Part shown: positions 31,781 through 35,961 of the stretch, piece after piece
Layout: each line of letters starts with the position of its first letter
How positions within the stretch are numbered: the stretch's first letter is position 1
Assembly: GCA_964292325.1 (NCBI GenBank)
Contig: CAXYVG010000031.1
Location: 1 to 35,961 of the forward strand
DNA: 35,961 nucleotides
Source: CTSoil-075 sp964292325
GTDB lineage: Bacteria > Bacillota > Negativicutes > DSM-13327
Reading direction: 5' to 3'
Notes under the pieces: generated by a model
Databases searched by the model: none
Seen by the model: only the letters and a program-made list of their open reading frames with translations
What the model was told of the DNA's origin: nothing
Made by a program: the position numbers and the translations under genes

Positions 31781-32935
31781 TCAGTGAGTTTTCCCTTCCA
31801 TTTGCATACCTACTTTAATAATTTGGCAAAGTCGCTCGGTTCCTTTTTCAATCAATTCTTCCCCGCACTCCATACACTCATCTAACGTCATCGGACCAGG
31901 AACGATACTCGTCAGTCCGTCAATTCCTTGCTCTAGTACATCCTCATGCCCTTGTCCTAAACCACCAGCAATACACAATACGGGAACGTTATATTTCTTA
32001 GCTAACTTGGCTACCCCTACTGGGGCTTTGCCAAAGGCTGTTTGAAAATCAGTGCATCCTTCGCCAGTGATAACCAGCTGCGCCGATTTTACTACATCTT
32101 CAAAACCTGCAGCTTCCAAAACAATTTCCACACCCGGTCTGAGCTTGGCATTGGTAAAGAACAATAACCCTGCACCTAGTCCACCTGCGGCACCTGCACC
32201 TGGATACTCTGCTACATCTCTACCCGTTACTTTTTGTACCTTACCAGCAAAATGCCGCAAAGCATCATCAAGCTGGGCTACCATTTCTGGAGTAGCACCT
32301 TTTTGTGGTCCATATACAGCCGCTGCACCTTTGGGTCCACACAAAGGATTATCTACATCACAGGCTACCATTATCGTGGTGTCCCGCAATCGTACATCGA
32401 TACCAGAGATATCAACATGATCCAAATTTGCTAACGCTCCTCCTCCATATGGAAGTTCTTGCCCACTAGCGTCCAAAAATTTTACCCCCAACGCCTGCGC
32501 TACACCACTACCACCATCATTGGTAGCACTACCACCAATACCAAGAATGATTTTCCGCAGTCCCCGATCAAGAGCTGCTTTTATTAATTCTCCTGTACCA
32601 TAGGTAGTTGTAATGCTAGGATCTCTCTTACCCTGAGGTACGAGAGGTAAACCCGAAGCCGCCGCCATCTCCATAACAGCAGTTTCGCCATCCCCCATGA
32701 TACCCCAAAAAGTTTTTACCATATCACCGAGAGGTCCGACTACATTTTGCTCTATAATCTGTCCAGCAGTGGACGTAACAAGAGCTTCTACCGTCCCCTC
32801 GCCACCATCGGCAATTGGTAACTTTATGATTTCCGCCTCTTGAAATACCTGTCTAATTCCTTTTTCTATAGCATTGGCAGTTCCCACCGCAGATACACTA
32901 CCTTTAAATGAATCGGGAGCAATGATAATACGCAT
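31781..32935 (-). CDS. glxK: Glycerate kinase, GlxK/GarK family
   Basis: A 384-residue glycerate kinase of the type II family (GK2; GlxK/GarK), which phosphorylates D-glycerate with ATP, usually to 2-phosphoglycerate, in glycolate/glyoxylate or sugar-diacid use. It starts MRIIIAPDSFKGSVSA and shows ADGGEGTVEAL, GIGGSATNDGGSGVAQALG, ACDVDNPLCGPKGAA and the ending VITGEGCTDFQTAFGKAP..VA, all characteristic. The ATG at 32935 is favoured over an in-frame GTG at 32941; AAGG lies about 10 nt before the ATG. A divergently oriented, truncated cdaR gene lies beyond the intergenic region. CdaR-type regulators normally control this gene family, so its natural regulator here may be lost. Confidence 0.95.
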   Translation of the reverse strand: MRIIIAPDSFKGSVSAVGTANAIEKGIRQVFQEAEIIKLPIADGGEGTVEALVTSTAGQIIEQNVVGPLGDMVKTFWGIMGDGETAVMEMAAASGLPLVPQGKRDPSITTTYGTGELIKAALDRGLRKIILGIGGSATNDGGSGVAQALGVKFLDASGQELPYGGGALANLDHVDISGIDVRLRDTTIMVACDVDNPLCGPKGAAAVYGPQKGATPEMVAQLDDALRHFAGKVQKVTGRDVAEYPGAGAAGGLGAGLLFFTNAKLRPGVEIVLEAAGFEDVVKSAQLVITGEGCTDFQTAFGKAPVGVAKLAKKYNVPVLCIAGGLGQGHEDVLEQGIDGLTSIVPGPMTLDECMECGEELIEKGTERLCQIIKVGMQMEGKTH

Positions 32936-33052
32936 ACCCACACAACCTTTTTATTTATTACGTTATTTTCTTTTATAAACCTTACTATTATTTTATCTGA
33001 AATCTGAATTTTTTACAATTGTCAAACTATATAACCGTTGCAGTAATATTTC

Positions 33053-33085
33053 GATATATATTGGATAGTTTATCTAATATATATC
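33053..33085. promoter_or_regulatory. Near-perfect 33-bp palindrome between glxK and cdaR (candidate operator)
   Basis: GATATATATTGGATA (33053-33067) and TATCTAATATATATC (33071-33085) are inverted repeats with one mismatch and a 3-nt centre. It lies in the divergent region between glycerate kinase and the cdaR remnant, just upstream of a TATAAT (33089-33094) that could serve as -10 for cdaR. It is a plausible CdaR operator. Confidence 0.5.
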
Positions 33086-33146
33086 CGATATAATGAAAAT
33101 AAGACCACTCATACTTATATATATTAACCAATAGAGGTGAATCAAT

Positions 33147-33386
33147 TTGATTTTAACAAATACCCTCGCCCAACAAATTGTTGATAATATCATGCCCATC
33201 GTACAAAAAAACATCAATATCATGGATAATCAAGGTATTATTATCGGCTGTGGTCAAAAAAAAAGAATGAATACCTTTCACCAGGGCGCACGCGATGCGA
33301 TTGATAAGATACAAACCATTAAAATTTACCCGAGTGATCTTGATCAATATAGTGGCTCGTCTCCTGGTCTTAAAAGGAATCTGTAA
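33147..33386 (+). pseudogene. Truncated carbohydrate-diacid regulator CdaR (N-terminal fragment)
   Basis: A 79-codon frame beginning at TTG, with AGAGGTGA 6 nt upstream, reads MILTNTLAQQIVDNIMPIVQ followed by NINIMDNQGIIIGCG and RMNTFHQGARDAI. This is the start of the sugar-diacid recognition domain (Diacid_rec) of CdaR/SdaR regulators, which are normally about 360-390 residues with a C-terminal PucR-type helix-turn-helix. The frame ends near the point where the family reads VKPGINLPI; the rest of the sensor and the DNA-binding part are absent. The translation signals are intact, so a short peptide may still be made. Its position opposite glycerate kinase is the usual place for this regulator. 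Confidence 0.8.
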
Positions 33387-33417
33387 TTTTATGTCGAAAT
33401 ATAACTTATGTTAGATA

Positions 33418-33463
33418 ATATATAGGGTGAGTCATATTGCGAAATATGACTCACCCTATATAT
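33418..33463. repeat. Perfect 21-bp inverted repeat with GCGA loop
   Basis: Arms 33418-33438 and 33443-33463 are exact reverse complements (core TATAGGGTGAGTCATATT) around GCGA, a GNRA-type tetraloop if transcribed from the plus strand. There is no T-tract on either side, so it is not a typical terminator. It lies just downstream of the break in cdaR and upstream of the chemoreceptor. Confidence 0.7.
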
Positions 33464-33516
33464 GAGAGATATAACGTTGATTTTTTAAATTGAAAATGGG
33501 GGTCTACATTCTTACA

Positions 33517-35565
33517 ATGAGCAATAAAAAAAGTTCAATCATCTTTTCTCCAGGAATCAAGCTTATGCAACAGGTTAATTTTCCTTTTAAAATGCTAATC
33601 TTAGTTTCGATTTTACTAATTCCTATTATGATGTTATCCTATTTCTTACACGTTGAAATCAAAAAGAGTATCGATTTTGCGGAAAGTGAAAGCCATGGTC
33701 TCCAATATATCCTGCCCGTATCAGAAATTTTAATTGAACTTACGGACGGAATTTCCCCCGATTTTTCTTCTCAGAAGCTGGAACAGTATATCGCACTCAT
33801 TGACAAGAATGACGCAACACTGGGCGGAGAATTAAAGACAACGGAAACATGGAACGAACTCAAAAGTTTATTGAAAAAAAATTCCCCAGGTTCCAGGCAA
33901 GTCGCAATTGATAAGACTTTAGAATTGATTGCCAAGGTTGGGGATAATTCTAGCCTGGTACTCGATCCTGATATAGACAGTTATTACATCATGGATGCTT
34001 CCATTGTGAAATATCCAAATTTACTAAATAAGACCAGACAGCTCTCCTCCATAACGGTTGATAACTTAGCTAAGCCTGCAAGGACGGTCGATGACCGGAT
34101 AACCACGGCCATAACAGAGGGAGCCATTCGTTCAGACCTCGATGCTGCTAAGACCGGGGTAAACAATGCGGTTAAGGCAAATGAAACTCTCAAAGACGGA
34201 GCACTAGCCTTCAATGAATCACAAGCAGGCACGATAAAGTTAGTACAAACCGTTAATAGTTCCTTATTAAATGTAGCAGAGATAGGAACTAGCGATAAAA
34301 AACAAGAAATTATAGACCAATTCAAGCAAACAAACGAAAAAAATGTAGTCGCCTATCGGTTGTACTTAAAGCAACTTGGCGACCTTCTGACCAAACGCAT
34401 AAATGAGTCAAAAAGCCATCAGACCAATATATTTATCGTCCTTATCATCGCACTACTTGTTGCTACCTACCTGTTAGTAGCTTTGTATCGTTCCATCAAC
34501 GAAACGATTGCAAGTATGCTGGTCGGCACACAAAAATTTGCTGACGGCGACTGGCGTAACGCAATTCCCATTTCCTCCTCAGACGAACTCGCCAAAATTG
34601 CGTTCTCTATCAATAAGGTGCAGGAAGAAGTACATAAAATTATCGGTGATATTTTGAGCTCATCCCAACAAGTCGCCGGAGCTTCGCAGCAACTGAATGC
34701 CAGCTCTGAGGAAATGGCTGAGGTAGCAGACCAGATAGCATCATCGGTAAACGAAGTAGCCGATGGAGCAAATCAACAGTTAAGTGAACTAAGTAATAGT
34801 ACGAATACAATTGAAGCGTTGTCTGCCAGTATCCAGCAAGTGGCGGCCAATACCAGTCTAGTATCTGATTCATCAAAACAGACAGCAATTGCAGCACAAA
34901 ATGGTACTATGGCAATTACTACAGCAGTAAAGCAGATCACCAGTATTGAAAGTGCCGTTGGAGATTCGGCGACTATCGTTGAAAAATTGGGGACTCGTTC
35001 CCAAGAAATTGGTCAGATCGTTGATACCATCTCTGGCATTGCAGGACAGACGAATCTGCTAGCGCTTAATGCTGCGATTGAAGCTGCCAGGGCTGGAGAA
35101 CAAGGGCGAGGATTTGCTGTAGTTGCAGAAGAGGTTCGAAAATTAGCCGAACAATCTCAAGAAGCCACAAAACAAATTGCAGATCTTATTGGGCAAATTC
35201 AACAAGAAACAGAAAAAGCCGTGAAAGCTATGCATCTCGGTACCAAAGAAGTAAAAACTGGTACCCAGGTAGTGAGCGCTGCGGGACAAGCCTTTGAAGA
35301 AATTGTTGTGCTCATCAATCAAGTTACTACACAAATTCAGCAAAACTCTACTACTATACAACAAATGGCTAGTACTAGCCAAACCATTGTCTCTTCGATC
35401 CAAGATGTCGCAGCGATCAGTAAGCATGCCGCTGGTCAGACACAAACGATTTCGGCGGCAACGGAAGAACAATTGGCTACAATGAAGGAAGTTGCCACAT
35501 CCAGTCAAGTATTAGCCAAATTAGCAGAAGCACTGCAATCTAAGGTCAGTATCTTTAAATTTTAA
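33517..35565 (+). CDS. Methyl-accepting chemotaxis protein, helical sensor
   Basis: A chemoreceptor, 682 residues from the ATG at 33517; an in-frame TTG at 33490 and ATG at 33496 are alternatives, and the only G-rich ribosome-like site (GGGGG) lies 13 nt before 33517. TM1 is at about 25-45. The extracytoplasmic domain (about 50-300) is predicted all-helical, with SSLVLDPDIDSYYIMDAS, and lacks Cache motifs. TM2 is at about 305-325, followed by HAMP and a signalling domain with GQTNLLALNAAIEAARAGEQGRG at its tip. The cytoplasmic half is very close to that of the receptor at 7302-9014. There is no CheR pentapeptide. It is the only intact plus-strand gene here. Confidence 0.92.
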   Translation: MSNKKSSIIFSPGIKLMQQVNFPFKMLILVSILLIPIMMLSYFLHVEIKKSIDFAESESHGLQYILPVSEILIELTDGISPDFSSQKLEQYIALIDKNDATLGGELKTTETWNELKSLLKKNSPGSRQVAIDKTLELIAKVGDNSSLVLDPDIDSYYIMDASIVKYPNLLNKTRQLSSITVDNLAKPARTVDDRITTAITEGAIRSDLDAAKTGVNNAVKANETLKDGALAFNESQAGTIKLVQTVNSSLLNVAEIGTSDKKQEIIDQFKQTNEKNVVAYRLYLKQLGDLLTKRINESKSHQTNIFIVLIIALLVATYLLVALYRSINETIASMLVGTQKFADGDWRNAIPISSSDELAKIAFSINKVQEEVHKIIGDILSSSQQVAGASQQLNASSEEMAEVADQIASSVNEVADGANQQLSELSNSTNTIEALSASIQQVAANTSLVSDSSKQTAIAAQNGTMAITTAVKQITSIESAVGDSATIVEKLGTRSQEIGQIVDTISGIAGQTNLLALNAAIEAARAGEQGRGFAVVAEEVRKLAEQSQEATKQIADLIGQIQQETEKAVKAMHLGTKEVKTGTQVVSAAGQAFEEIVVLINQVTTQIQQNSTTIQQMASTSQTIVSSIQDVAAISKHAAGQTQTISAATEEQLATMKEVATSSQVLAKLAEALQSKVSIFKF

Positions 35566-35773
35566 AATGTGCTTATTGAAGCTGTTGCTCTCTCTTGGCA
35601 TCTACTTTTTCTTCCCTCAAAATATTTGAAAATATTAGGAATCATAGCAGCAATTGGTTGCTGAAATACGAGAGATGCGTTTAGAATCACAAAGACATCA
35701 GCTCTCCCATAATGACGTTCCTCAAATTGTCCTGGGCATCTACTACCACTTATCGCTAATTTTTAGAATTAAT

Positions 35774-35961
35774 CTAAATTCTAAACTTGGACACGATTGC
35801 CTGCAGATTTCCTGCCATGTGAGAAAGATCCGTACTGGACGAAGCAATTTCCTGAATAGATGCGGTTTGCTCTTCGGTAGCAGCAGATACGGTTTGCGCT
35901 TGGCCAGTAACATCTTTGCTGATCTGTTCAATGTCCTTTACCGAAGATACAATTTGCTGAC
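35774..35961 (-). CDS. Methyl-accepting chemotaxis protein, C-terminal end (cut by window edge)
   Basis: The minus-strand frame reads QQIVSSVKDIEQISKDVTGQ and then AQTVSAATEEQTASIQEIASS, ending NLQAIVSKFRI and TAG at 35776-35774. This is the end of an MCP signalling domain, the methylation-helix return strand. The gene is incomplete because its 5' part lies beyond 35961. It converges on the receptor at 33517-35565, and the two share closely similar C-termini. The 208-bp gap between them has no clear terminator. Confidence 0.88.
   Translation of the reverse strand, partial: QQIVSSVKDIEQISKDVTGQAQTVSAATEEQTASIQEIASSSTDLSHMAGNLQAIVSKFRI

Noticed and set aside
35650..35760. Plus-strand stretch reading QQLVAEIREMRLESQRHQLS
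   Set aside because: It looks slightly like a coiled coil, but there is no start, the frame soon enters the antisense of a chemoreceptor gene, and stops lie just upstream. Too weak to call a remnant.
1..35961. CRISPR arrays, tRNA or rRNA genes, insertion sequences, phage genes
   Set aside because: I saw no regularly spaced direct repeats, no cloverleaf or rRNA-like stretches, and no transposase, integrase or phage structural reading frames.

Overview
This AT-rich window (roughly 40% G+C by eye) looks like chromosomal DNA of an anaerobic, motile, diderm Firmicute of the Negativicutes, most like Sporomusaceae (Pelosinus/Sporomusa type). That placement is inferred from gene content and protein flavour: NifJ-type pyruvate:ferredoxin oxidoreductase, a FabV/Ter-type enoyl reductase, a glycine riboswitch, strong AAGGAGG ribosome sites, and very dense signal transduction (five chemoreceptors, a hybrid CheA, several c-di-GMP proteins). 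Nearly all genes lie on the minus strand. Only the last receptor and a truncated cdaR are on the plus strand.

Layout. 1-5.3 kb: a NERD-domain membrane protein; an orphan LivJ-type binding lipoprotein behind a tandem glycine riboswitch; a C-terminal uppP remnant; a small unknown ORF; fabV; a family-6 type uracil/hypoxanthine-DNA glycosylase. 5.3-9 kb: a 7TMR-DISM diguanylate cyclase (in an operon with the glycosylase) and an sCache chemoreceptor preceded by a 32-codon leader ORF. 9.2-15.1 kb: a compact chemosensory operon of dCache receptor, hybrid CheA (Hpt-kinase-CheW-CheW-REC) and a REC protein with a STAS-like tail. 15.5-19 kb: nifJ. 19.2-20.9 kb: another receptor. 21-26 kb: a c-di-GMP/sigma-54 island. 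26.2-31 kb: a cobalamin-type radical SAM protein coupled to a fusion of an autoinducer-synthase-like acyltransferase with a cyclic-nucleotide-binding domain, plus a PAS histidine kinase in its own unit. 31.2-33.4 kb: a decayed TPR/glycosyltransferase gene, glycerate kinase and a truncated cdaR. 33.5-36 kb: two convergent receptors, the second cut by the window edge.

The most interesting system is the 21-26 kb island. A stand-alone receiver, an 80-residue protein made only of a histidine-kinase dimerisation/phosphotransfer domain (no ATPase), and an NtrC-type sigma-54 activator are encoded in series. On either side lie a REC-GGDEF cyclase gene and an EAL-HDOD gene. Each of these two has a well-spaced -24/-12 sigma-54 promoter, and 100-155 bp further upstream each has a near-identical 20-bp palindrome, AACTTCTCA-NN-TGAGAAGTT. 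The simplest reading is a self-contained circuit in which the activator controls opposing c-di-GMP genes on both sides of it. A decayed receiver-domain remnant directly upstream suggests that the signalling input has been remodelled.

A second candidate system is the acyltransferase-CNB fusion translationally coupled to the B12-type radical SAM enzyme, which may make or modify a small acylated molecule under cyclic-nucleotide control. Gene decay (uppP, cdaR, the TPR-glycosyltransferase, the receiver remnant) recurs across the window.
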